NCBI GenBank assembly: GCA_903905065.1
Contig: CAIVEW010000024.1
Coordinates: forward strand, 1-64,000
From: an uncultured Bacteroidota bacterium
GTDB taxonomy: Bacteria > Bacteroidota > Bacteroidia > Chitinophagales > Chitinophagaceae
Length of the DNA stretch: 64,000 nt
Direction of reading: 5' to 3'
In this document: positions 1-9,900 of the stretch, piece by piece
Numbering within the stretch: position 1 is the first letter of the stretch
Layout of the letters: each line of letters begins with the position of its first letter
Notes under the pieces: model-generated
What the model was told of the DNA's origin: nothing
What the model saw: the letters and a program-made list of their open reading frames with translations, nothing else
The model's database searches: none
Translations under genes and position numbers: made by a program

Positions 1-28
1 AAAACCCCAAACCCCTAAAGGGGCTTTA
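1..28. repeat. Dispersed CCCCTAAAGGGG palindromic element, copy 1
   Basis: The first bases of the window hold a C-rich run followed by the palindrome CCCCTAAAGGGGC. The same stretch recurs in inverse orientation at 40880-40903, directly before an ABC permease start codon. Related sequences lie at 40782-40796 and inside the terminator at 54319-54359. Copies this similar, about 41 kb apart in non-coding DNA, indicate a dispersed repeat family. Its function is unknown. Positions 29-86 hold nothing I recognise. Confidence 0.55.
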
Positions 29-86
29 CCCTACTGACCCGCCATGGCGTTTTACTGATGCGGCAAGTCAAAATAATAGAGCTGAT

Positions 87-587
87 CTATTTGTTCAGCG
101 CACCCTCTATACCGTCGTCCATTGTTGTGCCGGTCACGAGGGCTGCGGCCATTTTCGCCATTTCCACCATTTTGCCATGTTTGGTATTCCAGTAGTATCC
201 ATCTTTGAATGCTACTTTAATAACACTGATCGCAGGATCATCAACGCCCTCTGTGAACCATATTTTGGCAATAGGGTTCCATAATTCCTTTATTTTTTCT
301 TTGTCGGCAGAGATTGTTGCAACGCCATGCAGCATCATAAATTTATCTGTGCCTTCCGCATAGAGCAAATCCACATTGCCGTTTGCATGGATGGCCTTGT
401 TTTTACTGCTGTTCTTATCAGATAAGAACCATACATTACCTTCTTCATCAACCTTTTGCGACGACATAGGCCTTGCCTCCATCTTGTTGTCTTTGTAGGT
501 GCAAAACATACATGTCTTAATATCGCCCGCCAGCTCCCGGATTTTGTCTACCGCTTCCGAATTGCTAAGATCTTTTACGTCTCCCAT
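87..587 (-). CDS. General stress protein 26-like, pyridoxamine 5'-phosphate oxidase-fold flavoprotein
   Basis: This 166-residue protein has the FMN-binding split-barrel look of the general-stress-protein-26 branch of the pyridoxamine-phosphate oxidase superfamily. Visible family features are the ARPMSSQKVDEEGNVWFLSD stretch near the N-terminus, which is the flavin-site beta strands, and the later WNPIAKIWFTEG segment. The open frame extends upstream to 653, but I prefer the Met at 587 (MGDVKDLSN) because the 22 upstream residues are basic and do not look like this family. Members are cytoplasmic and bind flavins. Their physiological substrate is usually unknown, and a true PNPOx role is unlikely. 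It is divergent from the thioredoxin gene at 707. Confidence 0.8.
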   Translation of the reverse strand: MGDVKDLSNSEAVDKIRELAGDIKTCMFCTYKDNKMEARPMSSQKVDEEGNVWFLSDKNSSKNKAIHANGNVDLLYAEGTDKFMMLHGVATISADKEKIKELWNPIAKIWFTEGVDDPAISVIKVAFKDGYYWNTKHGKMVEMAKMAAALVTGTTMDDGIEGALNK

Positions 588-706
588 AAAATAATTGTTT
601 TTAAGCCTAGTCCTATCAAAACCATGCCATATTTTTTTACAATTTATTACCAATGCCTATCGGGCATAATATGGTAAATTGCAGCGTACAATTGCTAAAC
701 CTATAA

Positions 707-1186
707 ATGAAACGATTTTTTTTATTGCTGGCGCTCATCATTGGCTCACACACTATTCATGCGCAAATAGCGCCATATAGCTCAGATGCCATCATACGCC
801 GTTGTTCATCAAAAGACACACTTTATATTGTGAACTTCTGGGCGACTTGGTGTATGCCCTGCGTGGCAGAGCTGCCAGAGTTTAACAAACTCGAAAGCAG
901 GTATGGGGGCGCGCCTGTAAAGGTTTTGCTGGTTAGCCTCGATTTCAAGGGGGATAATACGTTTAAGCTGGAAGGGTTTATTCAGAAGAAGAATATAACC
1001 CCGGAAGTGGTGTGGCTTTCGGATACAGACCCGAACGTGTTCCTGCCTAAAATAGACAAATCGTGGGAGGGCTCTATTCCAGCGACGGTGATCGTGCACC
1101 CGGGCAAGCAATTCAAAAAGTTTATTGAGGGGTCTGTTACAGAGCGCGAGGTGAGCAGGATCGTGGATAAAGTATTAGCCGAATAA
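707..1186 (+). CDS. Exported TlpA/ResA-like thioredoxin-fold protein
   Basis: This 159-residue protein starts with a signal peptide (about residues 1-19, ending HTIHA before Gln20), so it should act in the periplasm. The thioredoxin motif WCMPC places the redox cysteines at 49 and 52. A SIPATVIV segment near residue 125 supplies the cis-proline loop. This is the TlpA/ResA/DsbE architecture, usually involved in disulfide reduction or cytochrome c maturation. The partner is not evident here. The next gene, for a FUSC membrane protein, begins 43 bp downstream on the same strand, so the two may be cotranscribed. Confidence 0.85.
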   Translation: MKRFFLLLALIIGSHTIHAQIAPYSSDAIIRRCSSKDTLYIVNFWATWCMPCVAELPEFNKLESRYGGAPVKVLLVSLDFKGDNTFKLEGFIQKKNITPEVVWLSDTDPNVFLPKIDKSWEGSIPATVIVHPGKQFKKFIEGSVTEREVSRIVDKVLAE

Positions 1187-1212
1187 TCCGTTCCCTTTAA
1201 CATTTCGCGTTT

Positions 1213-1220
1213 TACTTTTG
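1213..1220 (+). promoter_or_regulatory. Possible Bacteroidota -7 box (TACTTTTG) before the FUSC gene
   Basis: TACTTTTG matches the Bacteroidota -7 consensus TAnnTTTG and lies 10 bp before the ATG at 1230. No good TTTG -33 element is present at the right distance and the leader would be very short, so this is a weak call. Confidence 0.25.
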
Positions 1221-1229
1221 CGCTGATCA

Positions 1230-3371
1230 ATGTCTTATCTAAAATCATATAAGCGGCTGAACCGGATCATGCTGGATGAGAGCTTTGAGCCGCTGATCAG
1301 CTGGGGACTGCGCATGGCGCTCTCGGGCACGCTGCCTATCGTATGGGGGCTGGCTACAGGGAGACTCAATGACGCCGTGTGGATCACATTGACTGCCGAA
1401 GCCATATCGTGGGTAGAGATGAAGGGGTCTTTCGCGTGGCGGGTGCGCACACTGCTTACCGGGGCGGCACTGGCTATAGATTTCGCGATACTGGGTACGC
1501 TGACGGGATTAAATATATGGCTGAGTGTGGCCGGCATGTTCGTTGTGGCCTATCTCTCTACATTACTCAAGAATATCGGGGACCGGGCCAGCGGCCTGGC
1601 CATATGCGTTTACCTTTTGTACATCATCTGCAATGCCTACCCTGAAAAGAATATCAGCGATATAGAACACCGGCTGATACTGATCGCCATAGGCGCGATA
1701 TGGCCGGTATTTGTGGGGATATTTATCTCTTTGCTAATGCCCGCAGAAGAGCCTTTCCGGCGACAGATAGCCCTTATATGGCGGGCAATAAGCGAACTGG
1801 TGGAAACGATCTCAAAAAGCGGCAATGATAAAAATGCAAGGGCGGCAAGCGGCGAGCTGTACGTAAAAGAAAATGCGGTGCGCTCTGCTATTGATAATTC
1901 GTACCAATTTTACCGGCGCATGGCGCACCAGGTAAACGAAAAAGACACATCGCAATACCAACTATCCCTACTGCGAAAAGCGGCCGGCTTAGTGGCTGTG
2001 AATGTGATCGCTATGGGCGAGGAGATGGAACATATCGCCGTGCGGGAACTTGATGAAGAGCTGCGGGTTAAGGCGGCTACATTATTTAGTGCACTGAAAG
2101 AGGCCGTGAGCCGGATATCTGTTTTTGTCATTACTCTGAAGCCGGAAGAAAAGCTGCTGGCGGTATCACAGATCAACCGGCTAAAAAAACTTACTACCCT
2201 CATCGCTTCCTATTCGCTGCCGGAAAATGAACAGCAAACACGCGCCATAAACAGGATACTGCAGCTTACCGGGCGCACCATAAAACTTATGGAAAGCGCC
2301 ATACAGCGGATGGAGCATATGGGCAAGGACCAGCCGGTGTACCGCTCGTATTCCTTCCTTAAAACACTCTTTGTATTAAAACCGAAATACCTGCTGGGCA
2401 GCCTGCGTGTATTGTTCAACACCAGTTCGTTCACTACGCGTTATGCGCTACGTTCCGCCATTGCCGCAACAATTGGGTTGTTCATTTATAAGTGGTTTAA
2501 CGTTGATCATGGCTACTGGATACCCTTTAGCGTGATGATCGTGATACAGCCCTATTTCGGGGCAACGTTCCAGAAAGCTATTGACCGTGTGGTTGGCACT
2601 GTGCTGGGCGGTATCGCGGGCAGTTTGCTGCTGCACTTGCCTGCGGGGCTGCACATAAAAGAGGGCATCCTGTTCCTGACATTTGTGCTTATGGTATACT
2701 TTGTGAGAAAGCAATATGCAGTGGCCGCCTTTGTGATAACGTTGAACCTGGTACTGTTATTCAACCTGGAAAAGGAGTACAATGATTCGCTGATGCTAAC
2801 GAGGGCGATCTGCACTGTAGGCGGCGCGCTGCTGGCTGTTGTTTCGGGTTTTGCATTGCTGCCTACGTGGGACAAAAAATGGCTGCCATCGCACCTTGCG
2901 GATGCGGTCTATAGCAATTACGAGTATTTTGTGGCTACCTTCTATTCGAGCACACGCGTTACGCAATGGACGAGATATAAACGAAGTGTGGAGTCGAAGA
3001 ACAGCAATGTCTTTGATTCGTTCAACCGGTATATGGAGGAGCCGGGCAAGGAAAAATCGGAGATATACTATGACCTCATTACCTGCAATGTGCGCATCAC
3101 AAGGGACCTCAATAACATACACCTGGAGCAGGATGAAAAGAAGCTGGCGCAAACGGCATATGCTACTCCAACTCAGCAGGTAAAGATCGATGAATGCCTG
3201 ACACTTTTTAATGCGGTGCTAAAGCAACTTCCGGCGCTGAACTCAGCTATAAAAATGGATATCCGCGAGGCTGGTGCTGCAACACCCTTCCTGCTTGACG
3301 AGACACAGATGATATCTTTGGAAAAGCTGGCGATCGAATTGAAGGCTTTGCAGGATGATTTGGGGAAGTAG
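1230..3371 (+). CDS. FUSC family inner-membrane protein (YccS/fusaric-acid-resistance-like)
   Basis: This 713-residue protein has two hydrophobic blocks. One lies at about residues 20-165 and the other at about 405-545, separated by a hydrophilic, helical cytoplasmic region, with a soluble C-terminal tail. The second block starts with DHGYWIPFSVMIVIQPYFG (about residue 424) followed by a Gly-rich helix, which is the signature of the FUSC/YccS superfamily. Members are proposed aromatic-acid or toxic-compound exporters, but most are uncharacterised, so no substrate can be named. It follows the TlpA-like gene closely and is followed by a dispersed hairpin repeat at 3397-3415. Confidence 0.85.
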   Translation: MSYLKSYKRLNRIMLDESFEPLISWGLRMALSGTLPIVWGLATGRLNDAVWITLTAEAISWVEMKGSFAWRVRTLLTGAALAIDFAILGTLTGLNIWLSVAGMFVVAYLSTLLKNIGDRASGLAICVYLLYIICNAYPEKNISDIEHRLILIAIGAIWPVFVGIFISLLMPAEEPFRRQIALIWRAISELVETISKSGNDKNARAASGELYVKENAVRSAIDNSYQFYRRMAHQVNEKDTSQYQLSLLRKAAGLVAVNVIAMGEEMEHIAVRELDEELRVKAATLFSALKEAVSRISVFVITLKPEEKLLAVSQINRLKKLTTLIASYSLPENEQQTRAINRILQLTGRTIKLMESAIQRMEHMGKDQPVYRSYSFLKTLFVLKPKYLLGSLRVLFNTSSFTTRYALRSAIAATIGLFIYKWFNVDHGYWIPFSVMIVIQPYFGATFQKAIDRVVGTVLGGIAGSLLLHLPAGLHIKEGILFLTFVLMVYFVRKQYAVAAFVITLNLVLLFNLEKEYNDSLMLTRAICTVGGALLAVVSGFALLPTWDKKWLPSHLADAVYSNYEYFVATFYSSTRVTQWTRYKRSVESKNSNVFDSFNRYMEEPGKEKSEIYYDLITCNVRITRDLNNIHLEQDEKKLAQTAYATPTQQVKIDECLTLFNAVLKQLPALNSAIKMDIREAGAATPFLLDETQMISLEKLAIELKALQDDLGK

Positions 3372-3396
3372 AGAATTGAGAGAGACCTCTCCCCGA

Positions 3397-3415
3397 CCCT
3401 CTCCAAAGGAGAGGG
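3397..3415. repeat. CCCTCTCC-AAA-GGAGAGGG hairpin, dispersed-repeat type
   Basis: This is a perfect 8-bp stem with an AAA loop, embedded in a purine/pyrimidine-biased stretch (about 3381-3420) 25 bp after the FUSC stop codon. There is no T-run on either side, so it is not a standard intrinsic terminator. Elements of this kind are common between genes in Bacteroidota genomes and are often mistranslated as PLERVGER-like peptides. Confidence 0.5.
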
Positions 3416-3587
3416 TGAAGTAGAATGAGTTACGCAGAGCCCATTAAGCAAATACAAGGAGCCAGGCACACTTCATTCATTTTGTTTTATGGTGAAAAAA
3501 AGACAAATCCATTGACATTGCCTATACCTGCAAAGCATGGTTATCCCGGTTTAAAAAATACAACCACCAAAATGCCTAAATTGCGGG

Positions 3588-4175
3588 ATGAATTACCTGG
3601 GCCATGCGTTCCTGTCGTTTAATGATGGTGAGATACTTACCGGGAATATGATCGGCGATCATGTGAAGGGAAGGCTGGCTCTGGAGCGGTACCCGGAGGG
3701 AATAAAAAAAGGAATTCTGCTGCACCGGAAAATAGATGAATATACGGATAGGCATCCGGCGACACTGCGTGCAAAGCTGCTGTTTCGTGAAGCATATGGG
3801 TTGTATGCAGGCGCTGTAATGGATACACTCTATGACCATTTTCTGGCAAGCGACCCAAAATATTTTCCAACGCAGGAAGCACTTTATGCGTTTACCCAAA
3901 ATGTCTATCGACAATTGGCAGAAAATGAGCAATATTTCCCGCCGAAATTTGCGTCTTATTTTCCACATATGCGGGAGCACAACTGGCTGCTGGGTTACCG
4001 TGCTTTAAAGGGTATGGAACGATCTTTGAGTGGGTTAGCAAAGCGGGCACAGCATATGCCCCCTATAGAAAAAGCATACGAGATATTTGTAACCAATTAT
4101 TATCATTTGAACCAGTGCTATTATGAAATTATTGACGACATCAGGGAATTTGTTAAAATAGAAATTGCCAGTTAA
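3588..4175 (+). CDS. Acyl carrier protein phosphodiesterase family protein (AcpH/DUF479)
   Basis: This 195-residue protein begins with MNYLGHAFLSF and continues with GNMIGDHVKG and HRKIDEYTDRHPA. That is the characteristic metal-binding N-terminus of the AcpH/DUF479 family, which belongs to the HD-like phosphodiesterases. The E. coli member removes the 4'-phosphopantetheine arm from holo-ACP. Length and order of motifs match the family over the whole protein. The start is set by the conserved MNYLGHA at the first Met. It stands 216 bp after the FUSC gene and 35 bp before the serine-hydrolase gene, with which it could form a short operon. Confidence 0.85.
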   Translation: MNYLGHAFLSFNDGEILTGNMIGDHVKGRLALERYPEGIKKGILLHRKIDEYTDRHPATLRAKLLFREAYGLYAGAVMDTLYDHFLASDPKYFPTQEALYAFTQNVYRQLAENEQYFPPKFASYFPHMREHNWLLGYRALKGMERSLSGLAKRAQHMPPIEKAYEIFVTNYYHLNQCYYEIIDDIREFVKIEIAS

Positions 4176-4210
4176 AATAGAAATACTATTTTGCCGATAT
4201 TGCAGAAAAT

Positions 4211-5410
4211 ATGCGCTTTACACCTTCTTATATAGCCATTGCCGTTTTATCGTTTTTATTACTTGCGTGTCACTCCGTTTCAGAGCCGGTTTCGGCACGC
4301 ACCACCAGCGGCAAATTTCATGAGGCGCCTATCAAGGCGCCGCTAACGCCGCTGCAATATGATACCGCCAGTCCTGCAAGCAGGGTTATCATAGGCCAAC
4401 TGGATAATTATTACCACCGGCAGGTAAGCGCCGGCTTTAACGGCAGCGTACTGGTGGCCAATAAAGGGAAGATCATTTACGAACGTTATTTTGGTTATGG
4501 TAACAGGGAGCATAAAATACCCTTATTTGCCAATTCATCCTGCCAGTTGGCATCCGTATCGAAAACATTTACCGGAGCTGCTGTGCTTTACCTGTATGAG
4601 CACAAGTACATCGACCTCGATGAAAAAGTACAGACATATATCAAAGAATTCCCCTACCCCAATATTACCGTGAGAATGCTGCTGAACCACCGCTCCGGGC
4701 TGCCTGACTATACCCATTGGGTTCCTAATTATGATCACGACCTTTCGATGCCCATAACGAATGCTTCGATGCTGCAAATGATGGTGATGCATAAGCCGAA
4801 GCTGGAGTCGAACCCTAACACAAGGTTCAAATACTGCAACACCAATTTTGCGGTGCTGGCTATTTTGATAGAGCGGGTAACTGACATGAATTACCGCTAC
4901 TTCATGTCGAAGTACATTTTTCAGCCGCTGGGCATGGCGCATACTTTTATCTACAACCCTGCGAGCGGCATGCCTGCGGAAGCTGCGATAAGCTACGCCT
5001 ACAACTGGATGCGGGAGCCCGACATGTTTGCCGACGGCGTTTATGGTGACAAGGGCATATACAGCACACCGGAAGACATGTTTCGCTGGGACCAATCATT
5101 TTACCAGAATAAATTGCTGAGCAATGAAACAATAGAATTGGCTTACGGGCCTTGCTCGTTTGAAATGCGCGGAATAAAAAATTATGGCCTGGGGTGGCGC
5201 ATGCTTTGCTACCCGAACGGGAACAAGGTGATATACCATAACGGCTGGTGGCATGGCAATAACACGTCCTTCTACCGGTTCATCAAAGACAACATGACCA
5301 TTATTGTGCTGGGCAATAAATTCAACAAATCCATCTACCACCAGGCGCCTGTTGTCTACAGCATCGTGAAGGGAACGAGCGTAGAAGATGGGTTTGATAC
5401 GGAAGACTAG
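4211..5410 (+). CDS. Serine hydrolase lipoprotein, class C beta-lactamase/DD-peptidase fold
   Basis: This 399-residue protein carries a lipobox (FLLLAC, Cys20), so it is probably lipid-anchored. The three penicillin-binding-fold motifs are visible: S115-V-S-K118 as the nucleophile motif, Y208-C-N210 as the YxN motif, and HNG near residue 342 in place of KTG. This is the Pfam Beta-lactamase (PF00144) fold of esterases, D-aminopeptidases and AmpC-like enzymes. The HxG third motif is more usual in esterase/peptidase members than in true beta-lactamases. The substrate cannot be named. A call of antibiotic resistance is not supported. Confidence 0.85.
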   Translation: MRFTPSYIAIAVLSFLLLACHSVSEPVSARTTSGKFHEAPIKAPLTPLQYDTASPASRVIIGQLDNYYHRQVSAGFNGSVLVANKGKIIYERYFGYGNREHKIPLFANSSCQLASVSKTFTGAAVLYLYEHKYIDLDEKVQTYIKEFPYPNITVRMLLNHRSGLPDYTHWVPNYDHDLSMPITNASMLQMMVMHKPKLESNPNTRFKYCNTNFAVLAILIERVTDMNYRYFMSKYIFQPLGMAHTFIYNPASGMPAEAAISYAYNWMREPDMFADGVYGDKGIYSTPEDMFRWDQSFYQNKLLSNETIELAYGPCSFEMRGIKNYGLGWRMLCYPNGNKVIYHNGWWHGNNTSFYRFIKDNMTIIVLGNKFNKSIYHQAPVVYSIVKGTSVEDGFDTED

Positions 5411-5670
5411 ATCAGTACCTGCCTGGAGGTTTTCGAGTTAAAAGGGATTTCCAGGATGCGGGAAATCAGCATACCAGTGTCACTCTAATCCCAAAATTAT
5501 TTGCAGATATTGCATTCTGCATCTATACCCCGTGCTCCTCTTCGAAAGTCTTTGCCCAATGCCTCCATTTCTCCGAAAACCCGACTTTATTGCCTGGATA
5601 TCTGCATACAAGACCTCAATGAAATGAATTTATGCGCCTATTGGACCGTTGCTACCATTGGTTGCCAACG
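5411..5670. other. Non-coding stretch between the serine hydrolase and porV
   Basis: About 260 bases follow the serine hydrolase gene before the terminator of the minus-strand porV gene. Short open frames here have no start context, no family resemblance and no unusual composition. I see no RNA gene, repeat or promoter that I can support. Confidence 0.4.
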
Positions 5671-5698
5671 AAAAAGGCCCGCAGTTTGCGAGGCCTTT
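5671..5698 (-). terminator. Intrinsic terminator after porV
   Basis: On the minus strand the sequence reads AAAGGCC, a short arm and loop, then GGCCTTTTT, giving a stem followed by a T-run. It lies about 28 bp past the porV stop codon and would end the porU-porV transcript. Confidence 0.7.
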
Positions 5699-5725
5699 GT
5701 CTATGATTTTACAGGATCAATATTA

Positions 5726-6910
5726 TTATTTTGCGGGAGCTGGAGCTGGTGTGGTATCATCAGCAGATGAACCAGAGCTTTCCAGTTTGTTGAATTCGAA
5801 TATCAGGGAGAAACGAAGTGTATTGGATAACGGGTTGCGGGTAGTACCTGACCCTTGCGGAACGAGGTAAGAGGCATTCAGCGCAAAGATGTTGTATTTC
5901 ACACCAAGGCCGCATGTAATATACTGGCGGTCGCCATTTGTCTTGTCTTCGTAGAAATAGCCCGCACGAAAAGCAATGGTATTCTGGTACCAGTATTCCG
6001 CACCCAAAGACAAATCGATCTCTTTTAGCTGATTTCCTGTCGAAAAAGAGGTCAGAATACCATTTACGACAGTCACCTGCGTATCGCTGCCCGCATAGTT
6101 GAGCACGGGCACGAGGAGCTTATTTGCGTCAAGCGCAAAAGTAATGGAGTTATAAGCATCCCACTGCGACTTGTATGCAACACCTACGCCCAGATTCATA
6201 GGGATAAAATCTTTCCGGCTTGAGTTGTAAGATATTTTCGAGCCGATATTGCTCGCTACCGCTCCGAAACTGAATGTGCGGCTTTTATCGTCAGTTATCT
6301 CGTGTTTCTTGGCATAATAAACGCCGAGGTCGGCGCTGAATGCATTGCCTGGACGATAGTCACCTCCGCCGGGGATGTAACTAACACCAGATGCTATTGC
6401 CGAATGGATATAGCGAAGGCTGAGGCCTGTTCCCAAAAACTCAGATAGTTTCTGCGAATAACCTGCGTCAAAAGAATATTCCCGGGGCATACCAGTACCG
6501 ATCGGGTTACCTAACCCATCGGTGTAATTTATATTTCCCAAGGAAAAATAACGCATAGAAGCACTGATGGCCTTATCACCCTTTTCCCCGAATTTGGCAT
6601 ACCCCGCGAGGTACGCCAGGAATATATCCGGCACAAGGTCCTTAAGCCAAGGCGTGTAGGTCATTGAAATGCCATAGTTCTTATCAGAAAAGGGGATCTT
6701 TGCAATGTCCCAGTACTGTGCATTGGGGTCCGGACTTACTGCGATACTCGCATCTCCCATGGCACCTGCACGGGCATCCGGTGATATTCTTAAAAAAGGT
6801 ACGGCGGTGGTAACAAAGTTCTGAGTGCCGTTCAGATTCTGAGCGTACAGACCCGATGATACTAACCCTGTCAGTAATGTAAATCCTACTAAAGCAAGTT
6901 TTTTCGCCAT
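5726..6910 (-). CDS. porV: Type IX secretion outer-membrane protein PorV (LptO)
   Basis: PorV is an outer-membrane beta-barrel of the FadL type. In the T9SS it receives cargo by the C-terminal domain and shuttles it to the PorU sortase. The family N-terminus is clear: FLRISPDARAGAMGDASIA followed by YWDIAKIPF. Aromatic beta-barrel strands continue to the C-terminus, which ends in a low-complexity TPAPAPAK tail. The start at 6910 (MAKKLALVGF) gives a 394-residue precursor with a signal peptide ending GLYA before Gln. The frame extends to a TTG at 6940, which would only add basic residues in front of the signal peptide. It follows porU by 89 bp on the same strand, the conserved order in this phylum. 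Confidence 0.93.
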   Translation of the reverse strand: MAKKLALVGFTLLTGLVSSGLYAQNLNGTQNFVTTAVPFLRISPDARAGAMGDASIAVSPDPNAQYWDIAKIPFSDKNYGISMTYTPWLKDLVPDIFLAYLAGYAKFGEKGDKAISASMRYFSLGNINYTDGLGNPIGTGMPREYSFDAGYSQKLSEFLGTGLSLRYIHSAIASGVSYIPGGGDYRPGNAFSADLGVYYAKKHEITDDKSRTFSFGAVASNIGSKISYNSSRKDFIPMNLGVGVAYKSQWDAYNSITFALDANKLLVPVLNYAGSDTQVTVVNGILTSFSTGNQLKEIDLSLGAEYWYQNTIAFRAGYFYEDKTNGDRQYITCGLGVKYNIFALNASYLVPQGSGTTRNPLSNTLRFSLIFEFNKLESSGSSADDTTPAPAPAK

Positions 6911-6999
6911 TCTATTATTGTAATTTTTAAAGTTTCGCAAAAATATTCCATTTTACCCATTTTTCAACAATATTTTCAGAATTATGGGCTAACAAGGTA

Positions 7000-9900
7000 T
7001 TAACGTACGATTACCAGTTTTTGGTATGCGGACGATTGAAAACCTTTGTCAGTAGAAATATTCAGCCTGTAAACGTACACCCCTGAAGGTAATCTTGCGC
7101 CATTGTTATCCGTACCATCCCATGTTATCGTATTGGTTCTGCTGCCTTCAGGTATAAAGGTTTGTTGTATGTTTTTAACCAACCCTCCTGCAACATTATA
7201 GATACTAATCTTTGCATCCAGCTGTTCATCGGGGTGATTATGCTCAAAAATGAACGTTGTTGAATTATTAAATGGGTTGGGATAATTCATTAAGTTCTGA
7301 ATATCCACCACCTTACCATCGATAACCAGGAAATCTACGCTTCCCTCTCCCACATTATCATTCACATCCCAAGCTTTCACAGTAAAGGTGTGCTTCCCGT
7401 CAGTGAGGCCATTTACCGGGAAAGAAACATAACCGCGCTGGTAGGTGTTTGGCGCCGACTCATAATAATCATTCAGAATGTACGGCGCCTCTGTGTTTCC
7501 ATCAAGCACCGCGGTAAGATCATGCCCAATGCTGCTGCCCGAAACATTGATACCCGTCAGAGAATATAAAGACACAAAAAGCGATGTATTATTTCCCGTG
7601 ATGCCACCGTTCAGGAACAAGCTGTCGCCGATATAGGCCTTTACAACCGGCGGATTGGTGCTGAGCACCGGGTTGTCGGAAAAACCACCAACAGTAACGC
7701 TTGTATCAGCACCAGCGGCGTCGGTAACACCGTTTTGGGCATATGTGCTTATCCTGCCAGTACCAAAAAAGTAATTAATATCTTTTGGAGTGATAAATGT
7801 GACGTTGAAAAATCCGTTAGTCACTGTTACTCTTCCTTTATAAATTATATTGTTTTGCAGCTTAAAGGACTGGGGACCGAAATAAGTATTTACGTCCACA
7901 GTAAGCGGCTTGTCGTAAAAAGAAACGGATATCTGCCCGTTAAAATCAGTCATAACGTTGCCATTGTTATCATGTATACTGCCGTATAAGACATAGGCTC
8001 CCAATGCCTTGATCGTATCTGCATGAGTGAGGGTGGCCGCATCCGTGATACTATCTAAAACTACTTTGTATTGGGGAAAATCGGGTGTTATCGCGGGATC
8101 GCCAAGCATAGCGAACTTGCGGAAGTTGGCTAGCTCGTCTGTAGCGAGTGTGTTCATGTATGTGTTATTCTTGCCTATGCGGCATGCGTCCCCAAAAGCA
8201 TTCCAGGTATAATCCGTATTCCGTGTAAACTGGGCGGCCAGGTATTGCGAGTTTATTATCACATTGTAGTCGGCATATACAGCCGCGGTAGTGGTCAGCA
8301 CTGTAATTACACCACCGTTGGCCCGCAATACCAGTTGTTCGGCCGCTGATATATATTGCGGGTGGTCGAACTGACCAAAATCGCAGGTAGCTGTAACCAT
8401 GAAAGGAAGCATATTGGGGTTGTTCCATGTATTGAAATCATCCTGGGTAAGTACGCGTTCAGAAGCCCAGACCTGGGTATTGCCATGCCCATTGTAATTT
8501 ATGAGGAATGCGCCTTTAAATACGTCATTGTCAATGGCCGCATTTATACTTGGGCAGCGGTCGCCAGCCGGTGTGGAAACGGTAGGTACGGCATCTATAT
8601 AGGCTTTGTCTTCGTTATAAAGATCACCAGAGCAAGCTTCAACAGTTGCGGCCATGGTCTCTGCATTTCCCATATGGTTGCCTGCGTCATCACAATTGTC
8701 TGCAACTAATAAGGCTTCCACTCTCCAGGGGCCAAGTGTGGCAGGCGCAGCATAGCTTATTATTTTATTGACCAGCGCGGTTGCGTCCTCAACGCTCCTT
8801 GCAGGCAACCGCCCAACTCCGACGTCGAGAATATTCAGCATATTTGAGTTACCGATGTTCGCAGAATCATCCAGGAAACCATAAAAGTCATCGGTAGAAT
8901 AGCCATTGATGTCATTGTATGATTCTGCGGACTCATATACCGGCACAAAATTGCTGTTGTTGGAAACCCTGTTCTTATAATCATAAGACGCACCGCCGAA
9001 CAAAATAAGGTAGCGGGGCATTTGCGTCGAGTCGCTGCCTGCGCGCACGTAAAACATCCGGGCAAAATCGCGTATCGCACTTACATCCTGGCCGCCCGAG
9101 GAAAACTCATTATACACTTGCTCTGTTGTTGCAGCAACTACACGCATATGGTCGTGCGCACGGTGATACTCGGCGAGTTGCTGGGCCTGGTTGAAAAACG
9201 CAGGGTTTGCGACAATAATAAGGTCGCACTGCGGTGTGCCGTGAAGGTCCTGGTTGGCTATTTTGCCGGTGAATTTTGGAGTGAACAGATTGGCGCTGTT
9301 CATGGCTGCAAATTCATGAAGCGTACTTGCATCCTGGCTGAAAGTATATGTACTGCCACTAAGCGCACCGCTCATTCGCAATGGCACCTGGCGATTGGTG
9401 ACATCCCACACTTGTGTAAAGCTGTTTGCACCTTGCAACTGGTAGCTGGCTACATTTCCTGTTCCGGTACTCTGCCAATCGCGGAAACTCAATTGGTCTC
9501 CTACGATGGTTAACGGACGGCGGGCATTGAGCTCTATATAATTAAGGTATGCGAGGCCTGAAACATCTACAGGGAAATAATTGATAGACACATTTATCGC
9601 CTGGGAATTGCAAGTTGCCTGTCCTCCCAAAATACTGCCAGCCATTAGATTATCGCTTCCGGCAGGAGTAGCCGCGATGCCTACGTCACCGATAGTGTGA
9701 CCGTTGAGTGATACACTATATGAACTGCCATCCAGATCACAGGTACCCGCCATAAAAACATTGCAGTAAACCGTTGATACCGGCACGCCCATATCGAAGC
9801 TGAACGTCTGTGAGGTATTATTTAATTGCGCGGCGAACTCTTCGCCGTACCATTGTTTACCGAACGACGCGGGATTGACCAGATCAAGATCATGAACATC

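Noticed and set aside
4211-5410. Antibiotic-resistance beta-lactamase
   Set aside because: The fold and SxxK/YxN motifs are shared by esterases and D-amino-peptidases; the third motif is HNG rather than KTG and the protein is an exported lipoprotein, so resistance is not supported.
5501-5870. Short open frames on the plus strand after the serine hydrolase gene
   Set aside because: They run into the terminator and 3' end of porV, have no similarity to known proteins and no promoter.
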